DNA of 64,000 bases from Burkholderia lata (lineage in GTDB: Bacteria; Pseudomonadota; Gammaproteobacteria; Burkholderiales; Burkholderiaceae), in contig NZ_CABVQK010000016.1 of NCBI RefSeq assembly GCF_902499335.1, forward strand, positions 124,001-188,000, read 5' to 3'. Of the stretch, positions 1-9,247 are shown in pieces. A model generated the notes under the pieces. The model was not told the origin of the DNA. It saw only the letters and a program-made list of their open reading frames with translations, and did not search any database. Numbering within the stretch: position 1 is the first letter of the stretch; each line of letters opens with the position of its first letter. The translations under genes were made by a program, and so were the position numbers.

Positions 1-309
1 GCCACGATCGGCATCATCGCGGTGCAGATCCTCGTGGCGGCCTCGGTGATCGCGTTCTTCGCGCGCGATCACCGGGACACCGGCCTCGTGCACCGCCTGA
101 TCGCGCCGCTCGTCAGCGTGATCGCGCTCGGCGCCTGCCTCGTGCTGGTCGTGCGCAACCTGTCCGTGCTGAGCGGATCGGATTCGACCTTCGTCGCGAT
201 GTTTCCGTATTTCCTGGTCGCCGTCGGCGCGCTCGGCATCCGCGCCGCCTTGCGATTGAAGCGCAGCGATCCCGACCTGTATCGCGAACTCGGACGCGCC
301 ACGCCGTAA
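1..309 (+). CDS. APC-family permease, C-terminal fragment
   Basis: The reading frame is open from the first base of the window, so this is the 3' end of a longer gene whose start lies outside. About 102 residues remain. They form at least three hydrophobic membrane segments with short charged links, and the end is Arg-rich and cytoplasmic (LKRSDPDLYRELGRA). This resembles the last segments of amino-acid/polyamine permeases of the APC superfamily. The substrate cannot be read from this part. The aldehyde dehydrogenase and aminotransferase downstream on the same strand suggest import of an amine or amino acid, but a hairpin after the stop separates them. Confidence 0.7.
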   Translation, partial: ATIGIIAVQILVAASVIAFFARDHRDTGLVHRLIAPLVSVIALGACLVLVVRNLSVLSGSDSTFVAMFPYFLVAVGALGIRAALRLKRSDPDLYRELGRATP

Positions 310-319
310 CCGCCGCCCG

Positions 320-343
320 GCCGGTGCCGCTTGCGGCACCGGC
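320..343 (+). terminator. Hairpin after the permease gene
   Basis: A perfect 11-bp inverted repeat (GCCGGTGCCGC / GCGGCACCGGC, two bases between) starts 10 bases after the permease stop and is followed by ATCGTCTTG. It is GC-rich with only a weak T stretch. It is a likely transcription terminator or mRNA-stabilising hairpin. Confidence 0.55.
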
Positions 344-585
344 ATCGTCTTGCCCCACCCCTGACGCTGTCCCGCAATCGGCACGCGACGCCTCGATGCA
401 TCGCGCCGGCACGGCCCCCGCGCGGGTATTCCCTATTCCGGTCACGCGGCAACGATTGCCGATAGCGGACAAGGCCCGCCGTTTCATCGACATACAGTGA
501 ACCCGACGTCGAAGCCGTGCCGTGGCAGCCCTCACCGCCACGACCGGCGCGGCCCGACGACTCGCCCCTGTGAAACACGGACATC

Positions 586-2031
586 ATGATGAAAATTCAG
601 AACCTGATCGGCGGCCGGCATTGCGACGCAGCTGCCGGCCGTACCTTCGAAAAGCTGGCGCCGGCGACCGGCGACTACGTCGCCGCCGTGCCGGCGTCGA
701 CCGCCGAAGACGTCGATCGCGCGGTACGCGCCGCACACGGTGCGCTGCACGATGACGCATGGGCACGCGCGGGCGGATCAGCCCGGGCGCGCTGGCTGCT
801 CCGGCTGGCCGACCTGATCGAGCGCGACCGTGACGCGCTGGCGGAATGCCTGGCCGTCGAACAAGGACGCCCGCTCGCCGAGATGCGCATGATGGACATC
901 CCGATGAGCATCGACACGCTGCGCTACTTCGCCGGCTGGGCCGACAAGCTCGAGGGCCGCACGATTCCGACCGACGGCTTCATGGGCCGCCCGACCCTCA
1001 ACTACACCCGGCGTGCGCCGGTCGGCGTCGCTGCGCAGATCATCCCGTGGAACGCGCCGCTGATGATCGCCGTGTGGAAACTCGCACCGGCGCTCGCGGC
1101 CGGCTGCCCGGTAGTCATCAAGCCGTCCGAGGACACGCCGCTCGCGCTCGCGCGTCTGGGCGAACTCGTCTGCGAAGCCGGCCTGCCCGCCGGCGTCGTC
1201 AACATCGTCCACGGCGTCGGTTCCGAAGTCGGCGCCGCGCTGGTCGCGCACCCGCTCGTCAGCAAGATCAGCTTCACGGGCAGCACCGAAGTCGGCCGGA
1301 CGATCGCCGCCGAAGCGGCCCGGACCTTCAAGCGCGTCACGCTCGAGCTCGGCGGCAAGGCTGCGCAGATCGTCTTCGCGGATGCCGATCTCGACCGTGC
1401 GATCCCGTCGCTGATGGCCGGCATGTTCGCGAACCAGGGCCAGACGTGCGCGGCCGGCTCGCGCGTGCTCGCGCACCGCTCGATCGCGCATGCACTCGAA
1501 GCACGGCTCGCCGATGCGGCCCGCACCCTCCACGTCGGCCCGCCGTCGGAACCCGGCGTGCAGATGGGCGCGCTCATCAACCCGCGCCACCTCGCACGCG
1601 TGCGCGCGCACGTCGAAGGCGCGCTCGCCGAAGGTGCGGTCATGCTCGCGGGCGACGAACAGGTGCCGCCACGCGGCTGCTTCATGCGCCCGACGATTCT
1701 CGGCGGCGTGCATCCGGGCATGCGGATCGCCCGCGACGAAGTGTTCGGCCCGGTCGGCATGGTCATGCCGTTCGACACCGAGGACGAGGCCGTCCGCATC
1801 GCCAACGACACGCCGTTCGGCCTGTCCGCTTCGGTCTGGACGCAGGACGTCGGCACCGCGCACCGCGTCGCCGAGCGGCTCGACGTCGGCGCGGTCGCCA
1901 TCAACGCATGGAGCCCCATCGACGCGCGCCTGCCGTGGGGCGGCACCAAGCAGAGCGGGATGGGGCGCGACCTGTCGAAGGCCGCGCTCGACTCGTACCT
2001 CGAGGAAAAGATCATCAGCGCAGCCCTGTGA
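586..2031 (+). CDS. NAD(P)+-dependent aldehyde dehydrogenase
   Basis: This is a full-length (481 aa) aldehyde dehydrogenase of the usual family size, oxidising an aldehyde to the acid in the cytoplasm. Visible motifs are the IIPWNAP segment near residue 152, the nucleotide-loop GSTEVG (232-237), the general base Glu254 in LELGG and the catalytic Cys288 in GQTCAAGS. The start is an ATGATG pair, and 589 is an equally possible start. A class III aminotransferase begins 55 bases downstream on the same strand, so the pair probably converts an omega-amino acid or amine to an aldehyde and then an acid. The aldehyde is not identifiable from sequence. Confidence 0.9.
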   Translation: MMKIQNLIGGRHCDAAAGRTFEKLAPATGDYVAAVPASTAEDVDRAVRAAHGALHDDAWARAGGSARARWLLRLADLIERDRDALAECLAVEQGRPLAEMRMMDIPMSIDTLRYFAGWADKLEGRTIPTDGFMGRPTLNYTRRAPVGVAAQIIPWNAPLMIAVWKLAPALAAGCPVVIKPSEDTPLALARLGELVCEAGLPAGVVNIVHGVGSEVGAALVAHPLVSKISFTGSTEVGRTIAAEAARTFKRVTLELGGKAAQIVFADADLDRAIPSLMAGMFANQGQTCAAGSRVLAHRSIAHALEARLADAARTLHVGPPSEPGVQMGALINPRHLARVRAHVEGALAEGAVMLAGDEQVPPRGCFMRPTILGGVHPGMRIARDEVFGPVGMVMPFDTEDEAVRIANDTPFGLSASVWTQDVGTAHRVAERLDVGAVAINAWSPIDARLPWGGTKQSGMGRDLSKAALDSYLEEKIISAAL

Positions 2032-2086
2032 TCCCGCGGCGCACAGCGCGCCGCACCGTGTTCAAGCACTTCACGAGAGAAAGACC

Positions 2087-3451
2087 ATGGACTACCAAAA
2101 GCGACAAAAGCGATTCTGGCACCCGATGAGCTCGGCAGCCGCCGGGCACACGACCCCCACCGTGATCATCGAGCGCGGCGACGGCAACTACGTATACGAC
2201 GTCGAGGGCCACCGCATGCTCGACGGCGTCGGCGGACTCTGGAACGTCAACGTCGGCCACAACCGGCCGGAAGTGAAGGCCGCGATCGCTCGCCAGATGG
2301 ACGAGCTGTCCTACTACCAGACCTTCGACGGCGTCGCCCATCCGCGCGTGTACGACCTCGCCGACCGCCTGTGCGCGATGTTCGCGCAGGAAGACATGCA
2401 GCGGGTGATGTTCGGCAGCGGCGGCTCCGACGCGATCGAGACGGCGCTCAAGATGGCACGCCAGTACTGGGTCGCCGCGGGCGAGCCGTCGCGCACGAAA
2501 TTCCTGTCGCTGCGCAACGGCTACCACGGCGTGCACGTCGGCGGCACGTCGCTCGGCGGCAACGGCGTCTACCACTACAATCACGGCCCGCTGCTGCCCG
2601 GCTGCGTGCTGCTCGACACGCCGTGGCTCTATCGCAACCCGTGGAACTGCGACGATCCGCAGCAACTCGTCGAGCATTGCATCCGGCAGCTCGAGGAAAC
2701 GATCGCGTTCCATGGCCCGCAGACCATCGCCGCGTTCGTCGCGGAGCCTGTACAGGGCGCGGGAGGCCTGATCGTCCCGCCCGCCGACTACTGGGCGCGC
2801 GTGCGCGCCGTGTGCGACCGCCACGGCATCCTGCTGATCGCCGACGAGGTGGTCACCGGCTTCGGCCGCACCGGCAGCCTGCTCGGCAGCCGCGGATGGG
2901 GTGTCGCCGCCGATATCCTGTGTGTCGCCAAGGGCATTTCCGCCGGCTACGTCCCGCTCGGCGCGACGCTGTACAACGGGCGCATCGCGCAGGCGATCGA
3001 ACACGGCGCGGGCTTCTCCCACGTGATCATGCACGGCTATACGTACAGCGGGCATCCGCTCGCGTGCGCCGCATCGCTCGCGGTGCTCGACATCGTCGAG
3101 GCCGAGGATCTGCCGGGTAACGCGGCACGGGTCGGCCAGCGCCTGCTCGAGCAACTGCTGCCGCTGAAGGCCGACTTCGAGACCGTCGGCGACGTCCGTG
3201 GCAAGGGGCTGATGCTGGCGCTCGATCTCGTCACCGACAAGGCCAGCCGCACGCCGCTCGATCCGGGCAAGGGGTTCGCGGCACGCGTGGCCGATGCCGC
3301 GCGCCGGCGCGGGGTCCTGGTCCGGGCGATCGCCAACAAGGTCGTGATGTCGCCGCCGTTGACGCTGCAGCAGGACGAGGCCGACTTCATCGCGGTGACG
3401 TTGCGCGAGGCGCTGCAGGAGTGCTGCGCGGATTCGCGATCGATCGCCTGA
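2087..3451 (+). CDS. Class III (omega) aminotransferase, PLP-dependent
   Basis: A 454-aa fold-type I aminotransferase of the omega-amino acid:pyruvate / beta-alanine type. The N-terminus carries the RFWHPMS motif seen in this group. The PLP-binding residues include GSGGSDAIE (110-118), the Asp253-Glu254 pair in IADEVVTGFGR and the Schiff-base Lys282 in VAKGISAGY. It would move an amino group from a terminal amine to pyruvate or another keto acid, giving an aldehyde that the upstream aldehyde dehydrogenase could oxidise. I chose the ATG at 2087 because it has a GAGAAAG ribosome site and gives the family length; the frame stays open further upstream over the previous gene. Taurine, GABA or polyamine substrates are all possible. 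Confidence 0.9.
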   Translation: MDYQKRQKRFWHPMSSAAAGHTTPTVIIERGDGNYVYDVEGHRMLDGVGGLWNVNVGHNRPEVKAAIARQMDELSYYQTFDGVAHPRVYDLADRLCAMFAQEDMQRVMFGSGGSDAIETALKMARQYWVAAGEPSRTKFLSLRNGYHGVHVGGTSLGGNGVYHYNHGPLLPGCVLLDTPWLYRNPWNCDDPQQLVEHCIRQLEETIAFHGPQTIAAFVAEPVQGAGGLIVPPADYWARVRAVCDRHGILLIADEVVTGFGRTGSLLGSRGWGVAADILCVAKGISAGYVPLGATLYNGRIAQAIEHGAGFSHVIMHGYTYSGHPLACAASLAVLDIVEAEDLPGNAARVGQRLLEQLLPLKADFETVGDVRGKGLMLALDLVTDKASRTPLDPGKGFAARVADAARRRGVLVRAIANKVVMSPPLTLQQDEADFIAVTLREALQECCADSRSIA

Positions 3452-3601
3452 TCGCACCGCCAGCCGGGCGTACGGATCTTTCGTCGAAGGTTCGTGCGCA
3501 TCGCCATCCGGCACGGGCTCGACGAAGATCGCCGCGGGGCATCGACGTCGACGATCGGCGTCCCGCCCGTCGCAATTTCGCTTTCAAGGAAGACTAACCA
3601 A

Positions 3602-4165
3602 ATGGAAAACCAGGCCATTGCATTCACGGTCGAGAAATATCCGCTCGTGCTGCGGCTGCTGCACTGGGTCAGGGCGATCCTGATCGGTGCGCAGCTCTGG
3701 ACCGGATGGACGATGGTCCGGCTCGACGACAACCTGCCGGCCAAGTTCGACTGGTACTACCCGACGCACAAGGAGTTCGGCGTGCTCACGCTGCTGGTGG
3801 TCCTGACGCAACTGGCGATCCGGTCGATGAAGCCGCTGCCGCCGCTGCCGTCGAGCCTGCCGAAGCTGGACCGCAAGCTCGCCAAGATCGCGCACACCCT
3901 GCTGTATGCGCTTGCGATCATCGTGCCGCTGATGGGCTATTCGATGTCCAGCACGTATACGCAGAGCGACGGCGTGCCGTTTTTCTTCTTCCGCGTACCG
4001 GAGCTGCTGCCGAAGAACGACCACTGGTTCGAGGCATTCCAGTGGCTGCACCGGACACTGGCCTACACGCTGCTCGTGCTCGTCGTGCTGCATATTCTCG
4101 CCGCGCTGAAACACCGGTTCCTCGACTCGAACCGCGAAAACGACGTACTGCGGCGCATGCTGTAA
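3602..4165 (+). CDS. Cytochrome b561 family membrane protein
   Basis: This 187-aa protein has four hydrophobic helices and histidines at 21, 98, 150 and 164 in the usual places for two haem b groups (LLHWV, IAHTLLYA, WLHRTLAY, VVLHILAALKH). CybB-type proteins pass electrons between the quinone pool and a partner in the inner membrane. The ATG is preceded by AAGGA. It is 150 bases after the aminotransferase and on the same strand, so it may share its transcript; electron acceptance from an amine oxidation step is possible but unproven. No partner oxidoreductase subunit lies next to it. Confidence 0.85.
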   Translation: MENQAIAFTVEKYPLVLRLLHWVRAILIGAQLWTGWTMVRLDDNLPAKFDWYYPTHKEFGVLTLLVVLTQLAIRSMKPLPPLPSSLPKLDRKLAKIAHTLLYALAIIVPLMGYSMSSTYTQSDGVPFFFFRVPELLPKNDHWFEAFQWLHRTLAYTLLVLVVLHILAALKHRFLDSNRENDVLRRML

Positions 4166-4206
4166 CACCGCTCCGACCCGTTGCCGGAATCCCGGCAACG
4201 TTCGGC

Positions 4207-4245
4207 ACCCGGGCCGCCCGATCGTGGCGCCCGGTCCATTTTTAT
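4207..4245 (+). terminator. Rho-independent terminator after cytochrome b561
   Basis: A bulged GC-rich hairpin (ACCCGGGCCGCC pairing with GGCGCCCGGT, loop of 7) is followed by CCATTTTTAT. A second perfect 8-bp hairpin (GTTGCCGG/CCGGCAAC, 4180-4199) sits just before it. Together they should end the upstream transcript before the porin gene. Confidence 0.6.
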
Positions 4246-4358
4246 CCGGTCATTTCGTTTTACTAATTATAAGCGGACCACCCCGAGCGTCCGGCGCACC
4301 GGCACGCCATCGGGAACGGTATCGCATCGCCCTACCGGCACTCACCTGGAGATCGACA

Positions 4359-5507
4359 ATGAAGAGGATGATTGCGGTCGTTTCGACCGCCGGCGCCATG
4401 GGATTCGGCCTCACTGCCCATGCGCAAAGCACCGTGACGCTCTATGGCCTGATCGACGAAGGCATCAATTTCACGGGCAACGCGGGCGGCAGCAAGGCTT
4501 ACCAGATGGTGAGCGGCGACACCGTTGGCAGCAACTGGGGGCTGAAAGGCACGGAAGATCTCGGCGGCGGGCTGAGGGCGCTCTTCCAGCTCGAGAACGG
4601 CTTCAACGCGAGCACCGGGGCGCTCGGCGTGACGTCGCGGATGTTCGGCAGGCAGGCGTACGTCGGGCTCGATTCCGACCGGTTCGGCACGCTCACGCTC
4701 GGCCGCCAGTACGATCCCACGCTCGACATGTGGAGCCCGTTCACGGCCACCGGCAACTGGCTCGGCGATTTCGGCGCCCACCCGTACGACAACGACAATG
4801 CCGACTGGGACTACCGCATCCAGAACAGCGTCAAGTACGTGTCGCCCGCGTACGCCGGCTTCAAGGGCGAAGTGCTCTACGGGCTCTCGAACCAGGCGGG
4901 CGGCTTCGCCCGGAACCGGGTCTACAGTGCCGCGGCGCAATATCAGATGGGCGCGTTCTCCGCTGCCGTCGCGTACCTGAGGGCCAACAACGGCGGCGCG
5001 ACCGCGGGCGGCGCGTTGTCGAGCGACGATACGGTCTTCAGCGGCCGCTCGCAGCAGAACATCGATGCCGGCGCGTCGTACAAGTTCAGCGACAAGCTGA
5101 CGCTGTCCGCCGCGTATTCGCACGTCGACGTGACCAACCCCGAGTCGAATCTCTACTTCGCGAACCAGCCGGCGGCGAGCTCGCAGCACGCGTGGAAATT
5201 CGACAACTTCGAGGTCAACGGCCAGTATTTCTTCCGGCCGGACGTCTGGCTCGGCGCGGCGTACACCTATACGCACGCCCATGTCACGACGGCGGCGGGC
5301 GATGCATCACCGAGCTGGCACCAGTTGTCGATGATGCTCGACTACGACCTCAGCAAGCGGACCTCGACGTACATCCAGGGCGCATACCAGCACGCAACCG
5401 GCCACACCGGCACGGATTTCGACTACGCGCACGTGCTCGGCACCGCCGGGCAGTCGTCGGGCCGCAATCAGCTGGCCTTGCGCGTCGGGATGATGCATCG
5501 GTTCTGA
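4359..5507 (+). CDS. Outer-membrane general porin (OmpC-like, Burkholderia type)
   Basis: A 382-aa trimeric 16-strand-type porin. It has a signal peptide cleaved after AHA (about residue 22), the mature start QSTVTLYGLIDEGI typical of betaproteobacterial porins, the NWGLKGTEDLGGGLRALFQLE segment in strands 2-3, the RQAYVGL motif and a terminal Phe. It allows diffusion of small solutes across the outer membrane. A -10-like TATAAG at 4268-4273 lies upstream but I see no good -35. The ATG is preceded by a GGAGA site. It stands alone between a terminator and a convergent porin gene; which solute it favours cannot be told. Confidence 0.93.
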   Translation: MKRMIAVVSTAGAMGFGLTAHAQSTVTLYGLIDEGINFTGNAGGSKAYQMVSGDTVGSNWGLKGTEDLGGGLRALFQLENGFNASTGALGVTSRMFGRQAYVGLDSDRFGTLTLGRQYDPTLDMWSPFTATGNWLGDFGAHPYDNDNADWDYRIQNSVKYVSPAYAGFKGEVLYGLSNQAGGFARNRVYSAAAQYQMGAFSAAVAYLRANNGGATAGGALSSDDTVFSGRSQQNIDAGASYKFSDKLTLSAAYSHVDVTNPESNLYFANQPAASSQHAWKFDNFEVNGQYFFRPDVWLGAAYTYTHAHVTTAAGDASPSWHQLSMMLDYDLSKRTSTYIQGAYQHATGHTGTDFDYAHVLGTAGQSSGRNQLALRVGMMHRF

Positions 5508-5521
5508 ACGCGGCGGTTGAC

Positions 5522-5558
5522 GCACGGGCTCGCGCATCAGGTATGCGGCAGCCCGTGC
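5522..5558. terminator. Shared hairpin between two convergent porin genes
   Basis: A nested hairpin, outer arms GCACGGGCT/AGCCCGTGC (9 bp) and inner arms CGCAT/ATGCG, lies in the 63 bases between the stops of the two facing porin genes. Its position suggests a bidirectional terminator, though no long T run follows. Confidence 0.55.
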
Positions 5559-5570
5559 TGTCCCGTGCGG

Positions 5571-6626
5571 TCAGAACTGATGCCGCAAGCCGACGCGCAC
5601 CGCGGTCTGCGTCGAGCCGGCCGCCGCGCCGCCGAGCGCGGCCTCGACCTGGGCACCGTAAGCGCTGTCGTGCCCGCGTGCGAGCACCGCGTACAGGCCG
5701 GTACGCTTCGACAGCGAATAGTCGGCACTCAGCGTGACCTGATTGGCCGAGCCGACGTCGCCGCCGCGCTGCTGGAACTGGAAACCGCCGCCCAGCTGCA
5801 ACGACGGCGTGACCGACCAGGTCAGCCCGGCGTCGTAGGTGGTTGCCCGCAGCGGTGCCGCAGCGCCGATCCGCACGTCCGACACCATGCCGAAGACGCG
5901 AAACCGGTCGAAGTTGTAGCCGGCCCCGCCCGAGAAGTTGCGCAGATTGCCGCCGGCGGTGACGTCGTGCTGGCCGAAATACGCGAGCGCGGCGCTGAAC
6001 GCGCCCTGCGTGTAGGACAGCATCGCGCTCTGCACGCTGCTGCGCGCGACCGAGCCGGGCACGTTGCCGAAGCCCCACATGCCGCCGAACGCGATACCGC
6101 CGAACGTCGGACTCACGTACTTCACCGCATTGTTCACCTGGACGCCCCACACGCGGTTGTCGAGTGCACCGCCTGTCGACGCATTCGCCGGCAACCCCCA
6201 CGCGAGCAGGCCGGCCGGCGTGTTCGCGCCGATCGCGAAGGACGGCATGAGATCGCCGACGAAATCGAACTGGCGCCCGAGCGTCACGGTGCCCCAGTCG
6301 CCGCCGAGCCCGACGTACGCTTGCGAACTGAACGCGGAACCCGGCACGGTCAGCGTACCGTCCGACGTCTGGAACTGGCTTTCGAGCCGGAACACGGCGA
6401 AATTGGCGCCGCCGAGATCCTCCCTGCCCGTCAGGCCCCACACGTCGTTGCGCGACACGCCCGCCTGCAACGCGAGCTGGCGCCCGCCACGCGCGGCAGA
6501 CGCCACGTCGCTCGTATAGGTCACGCCCGTGTCCAGCGAACCGTAGAGCGTCACGCTCGACTGGGCGAACGCCGGTGCAGCCGCACCGCAACCGCACAAT
6601 GCCACCATCCGGAACCACGCTTTCAT
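5571..6626 (-). CDS. Outer-membrane general porin (OmpC-like), second copy
   Basis: A 351-aa porin of the same family as its convergent neighbour. It shows a signal peptide ending in APAFAQ, the mature start SSVTLYGSLDTGVTY, the WGLTGREDLGGANFAVFRLE segment, SQAYVGL, and a C-terminal HQF. I placed the start at 6626 because an AGGAGAAGAAG ribosome site precedes that ATG, although the frame extends 18 codons further. The gene is divergent from an IclR regulator about 300 bases away, a common arrangement for a solute-specific porin controlled by its neighbour. It may admit the substrate of the nine-gene operon beyond the regulator; that is inference. Confidence 0.92.
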   Translation of the reverse strand: MKAWFRMVALCGCGAAAPAFAQSSVTLYGSLDTGVTYTSDVASAARGGRQLALQAGVSRNDVWGLTGREDLGGANFAVFRLESQFQTSDGTLTVPGSAFSSQAYVGLGGDWGTVTLGRQFDFVGDLMPSFAIGANTPAGLLAWGLPANASTGGALDNRVWGVQVNNAVKYVSPTFGGIAFGGMWGFGNVPGSVARSSVQSAMLSYTQGAFSAALAYFGQHDVTAGGNLRNFSGGAGYNFDRFRVFGMVSDVRIGAAAPLRATTYDAGLTWSVTPSLQLGGGFQFQQRGGDVGSANQVTLSADYSLSKRTGLYAVLARGHDSAYGAQVEAALGGAAAGSTQTAVRVGLRHQF

Positions 6627-6928
6627 CTTCTTCTCCTCATCGAATTTTCCCGGTCGATGCGCCCGTGAACCGGCCGGCACGGCAACGACATCGATCCGTC
6701 ATGATTTTCCCGATTAAAATAGGAATCCGTATCAATAGACGGTGCATCGATCCGCTGCATCGCGGCCGGCCCGCCTCCCGGAGATTCGCCGGCGCGGCTC
6801 CGGTTACCGCCTGCGCGACTTAAGTTAGACTACGACCCTGTCGTCCGCGGTGCCGCAGCCCGGCCGCGCGAACCGCGTTCGTCCTTCCCGTTTCATTGCC
6901 GCAAGCCGCCTGAATCCCGGATCACGTC
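6627..6928. promoter_or_regulatory. Divergent control region, porin / IclR regulator
   Basis: About 300 bases without a gene lie between the porin (leftward) and the IclR regulator (rightward). The stretch 6700-6740 is clearly AT-richer than its surroundings (GATTTTCCCGATTAAAATAG) and is the likely promoter area. A further AT-rich patch, CTTAAGTTAGACTAC, sits at about 6820-6835. I do not see a clean palindrome or a full consensus promoter. Confidence 0.4.
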
Positions 6929-7657
6929 ATGTCGAGCCTCACCAAAATGCTGTCCATCCTCGACGTCTTCTCTTCGTCCGCGACGTCGATGACGGCCGAG
7001 GAGATCGCCGAACACATGGGCTTTTCGCGCACCACGTGCTACCGCTACGTGAAGGAACTGGCCTCCGTCGGCCTGCTCGTCGGCAGCAACGGGCGCTATA
7101 CGCTGGGCCCGCGCATCATCCATCTCGACTACAACATGCGGCAGTCGGACCCGACGCTCACCGCCGCGAAGCCCGTCATCCAGAAGCTGGTTCAGGTCAC
7201 CGGCGGCGATGCGCTCGTGTCGACGCTGTTCGACGAGCAGATCATCAACGTCATGCATGAAACCGGCGCGGAGAACCTGCAGCTGGGATTCGGCCGCGGC
7301 CGCATCATGCCGCTGTTCCTGGGTGCGTCGTCGAAAGTGATCGTGGCCGCGATGTCGCGTGCGCGCCTGAAGCGCCTGCACGAACGACACAACGACGAGC
7401 TCGGCGAGTTCGCGGCCGACTGGACGCAGTTCTGGCGCGCCTGCCAGCAGATCACCGACGCGGGATACTGGATCTCGCGCGGCGAACTCGACGCAGGATT
7501 CGTCGGCATCGCCGCGCCGATCCGCACCGCCAGCAGCGGCGAGATCAACAGCAGCCTGTCGCTGGTCTTTCGCGCCGAACACTTCGCGCTATTCGACGAG
7601 CACGTGCTCGGCAAGCTCCTGATCGACGCCACCGCCCAGATCGGCGACGCCACCTGA
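6929..7657 (+). CDS. IclR-family transcriptional regulator
   Basis: A 242-aa regulator. The N-terminal winged helix-turn-helix is at about residues 22-50 (MTAEEIAEHMGFSRTTCYRY), and the rest is the IclR effector-binding domain, with the typical YTLGPRIIHLDYN strand after the DNA-binding domain and the GEINSSLSLVF region near the end. IclR proteins bind small metabolites, often aromatic acids, and control catabolic operons or transport genes nearby. It is divergent from a porin and faces the end of the nine-gene catabolic operon, and it is the only regulator gene beside that operon. It is therefore the best candidate for binding the palindrome in that operon's promoter, but no binding data can be read here. 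Confidence 0.9.
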   Translation: MSSLTKMLSILDVFSSSATSMTAEEIAEHMGFSRTTCYRYVKELASVGLLVGSNGRYTLGPRIIHLDYNMRQSDPTLTAAKPVIQKLVQVTGGDALVSTLFDEQIINVMHETGAENLQLGFGRGRIMPLFLGASSKVIVAAMSRARLKRLHERHNDELGEFAADWTQFWRACQQITDAGYWISRGELDAGFVGIAAPIRTASSGEINSSLSLVFRAEHFALFDEHVLGKLLIDATAQIGDAT

Positions 7658-7711
7658 CGATTCGCGCGCCGTCGCATACGATGCGATGCGTGAAGGCCGA
7701 CGTGCACGTGG

Positions 7712-9163
7712 TCAATTCATCTGCGTGATGAATTTGGTGACCAGGTAACCGTCGAACGTCTCCGTTCCGCCCTCGCTGCCGAAGCCGCTGTCCTTCACGC
7801 CGCCGAACGGGATCTCCGCCGGCCCCATCCCGAAGTGATTGATGTTGACCATACCGGCTTCGAGCGAGCGGCTGATCCGGTGCGCGTTGCGCGCCGATTC
7901 GGTGAACGCATACGACGCGAGACCGAACGGCAAACGGTTGGCCTCGGCGAGCGCATCGTCGAGCGCGTCGAACGGCACGATCCCGACGATCGGCCCGAAC
8001 GGCTCCTCGTTCATCAGGCGCGTGTCGCGCGCCGGGCCCAGCACGACCGTCGGTGCGAAATAGTGCCCCGGCCCCGGCAGGACCGTTCCGCCCGCGGCAA
8101 TCTCCGCCCCTTTCGCCCTGGCGTCGGCGACGAATGCGTCGATCTCGGATACGCGTCGCGCATGCGCGAGCGGCCCCATCGTAGTCGCCTCTTCCAGCCC
8201 GTAGCCGACGCGAATCTTGCCGACCGCATCGAGATACGCGGCGACGAACCGGTCGAACACCGGGCGTTGCACGAAAAACCGGGTCGGCGACACGCAGACC
8301 TGCCCGGCATTGCGAAACTTGTACGCGGCAAGCATCGGCGCGGCGCGCTCGATGTCCGCATCCCCGCAGACGAGCACCGGCGCATGCCCGCCCAGTTCCA
8401 TTGTCATGCGCTTCATGTGCGACGCGGCAAGCGCGGCCAGTTGCTTGCCGACCGGCACCGAGCCGGTGAACGAAATCTTCCGCACCAGCGGCGACTCGAT
8501 CAGCTGCTTCGACACGTCGCCCGGTACGCCCCAGACGATGTTCAGGCACCCCGGGGGCAATCCGGCATCGTGAAAGATGCGCGCGAGCGCGACGATCGCG
8601 CTCGGCGATTCCTCGGGCCCTTTCAGCACCAGCGTGCACCCGGACGCGAGCGCGGCCGCTATCTTGTGCATGGCCTGGCTGAACGGGAAATTCCACGGCG
8701 AGAACGCCGCGCACACGCCGATCGGTTCCCGCAATACCGTCTGCGCGACGTCGGGCGAACGCGACGGCACGACGCGGCCGTAGGTGCGGCGCCCCTCCTC
8801 CGCATGCCATTCGAGCTGTTCGGCGGACGACACGACCTCGGCGATCGCCTCGCGAAGCGGCTTGCCCTGGTCCATCGTGATGTGCCGGCCAATCGCTTCG
8901 GCGCGCTCTCGCACGAGCGCGGCGGCACGGCGCAGGATGTCCGAGCGCACGAGCGGCGACTCGCGCCGCCACGCCGCGAATGCGCGATGCGCGGCGTGCA
9001 CCGCGGCGTCGATATCGCCGGGTGTCGCATGCGGCAGTTCGCCGAGCACGCGGCCGGTTCCCGGATCGAGAACGGGCTGCGTGCGCCGGCCGTCAGCCTG
9101 CAGGAACCGGCCATCGACATACAGATGGAGCGGAGCGTAATCGCGTGGCGCGTCAGGCGTCAT
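7712..9163 (-). CDS. Aldehyde dehydrogenase (succinate-semialdehyde dehydrogenase-like)
   Basis: An aldehyde dehydrogenase of about 483 aa. It shows AAFSPWNFP (152-160), GSVPVG, Glu256 in MELGG and Cys290 in AGQVCVSPTR; the CVSPTR form is typical of the SSADH/GabD-like branch. It would oxidise a semialdehyde or aldehyde product of the operon with NAD(P)+. I start at the ATG at 9163; a TTG at 9193 behind GAGG would add ten residues. It is the last gene of the leftward operon, 84 bases after the NIPSNAP gene. The exact aldehyde is unknown. Confidence 0.9.
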   Translation of the reverse strand: MTPDAPRDYAPLHLYVDGRFLQADGRRTQPVLDPGTGRVLGELPHATPGDIDAAVHAAHRAFAAWRRESPLVRSDILRRAAALVRERAEAIGRHITMDQGKPLREAIAEVVSSAEQLEWHAEEGRRTYGRVVPSRSPDVAQTVLREPIGVCAAFSPWNFPFSQAMHKIAAALASGCTLVLKGPEESPSAIVALARIFHDAGLPPGCLNIVWGVPGDVSKQLIESPLVRKISFTGSVPVGKQLAALAASHMKRMTMELGGHAPVLVCGDADIERAAPMLAAYKFRNAGQVCVSPTRFFVQRPVFDRFVAAYLDAVGKIRVGYGLEEATTMGPLAHARRVSEIDAFVADARAKGAEIAAGGTVLPGPGHYFAPTVVLGPARDTRLMNEEPFGPIVGIVPFDALDDALAEANRLPFGLASYAFTESARNAHRISRSLEAGMVNINHFGMGPAEIPFGGVKDSGFGSEGGTETFDGYLVTKFITQMN

Positions 9164-9247
9164 GTGCGACGTCAGCGGTGTAAACGGAATCAAGACGGAT
9201 ACCTCGGTAGAGACTGCACGATGGGCGCGGACGCTGCGAAGATCGCA

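Noticed and set aside
5350..6618. Long open frames antisense or out of frame to the porin and many other genes
   Set aside because: In DNA this GC-rich, long shadow frames arise from the codon usage of the real genes; the true frames have family motifs and ribosome sites.
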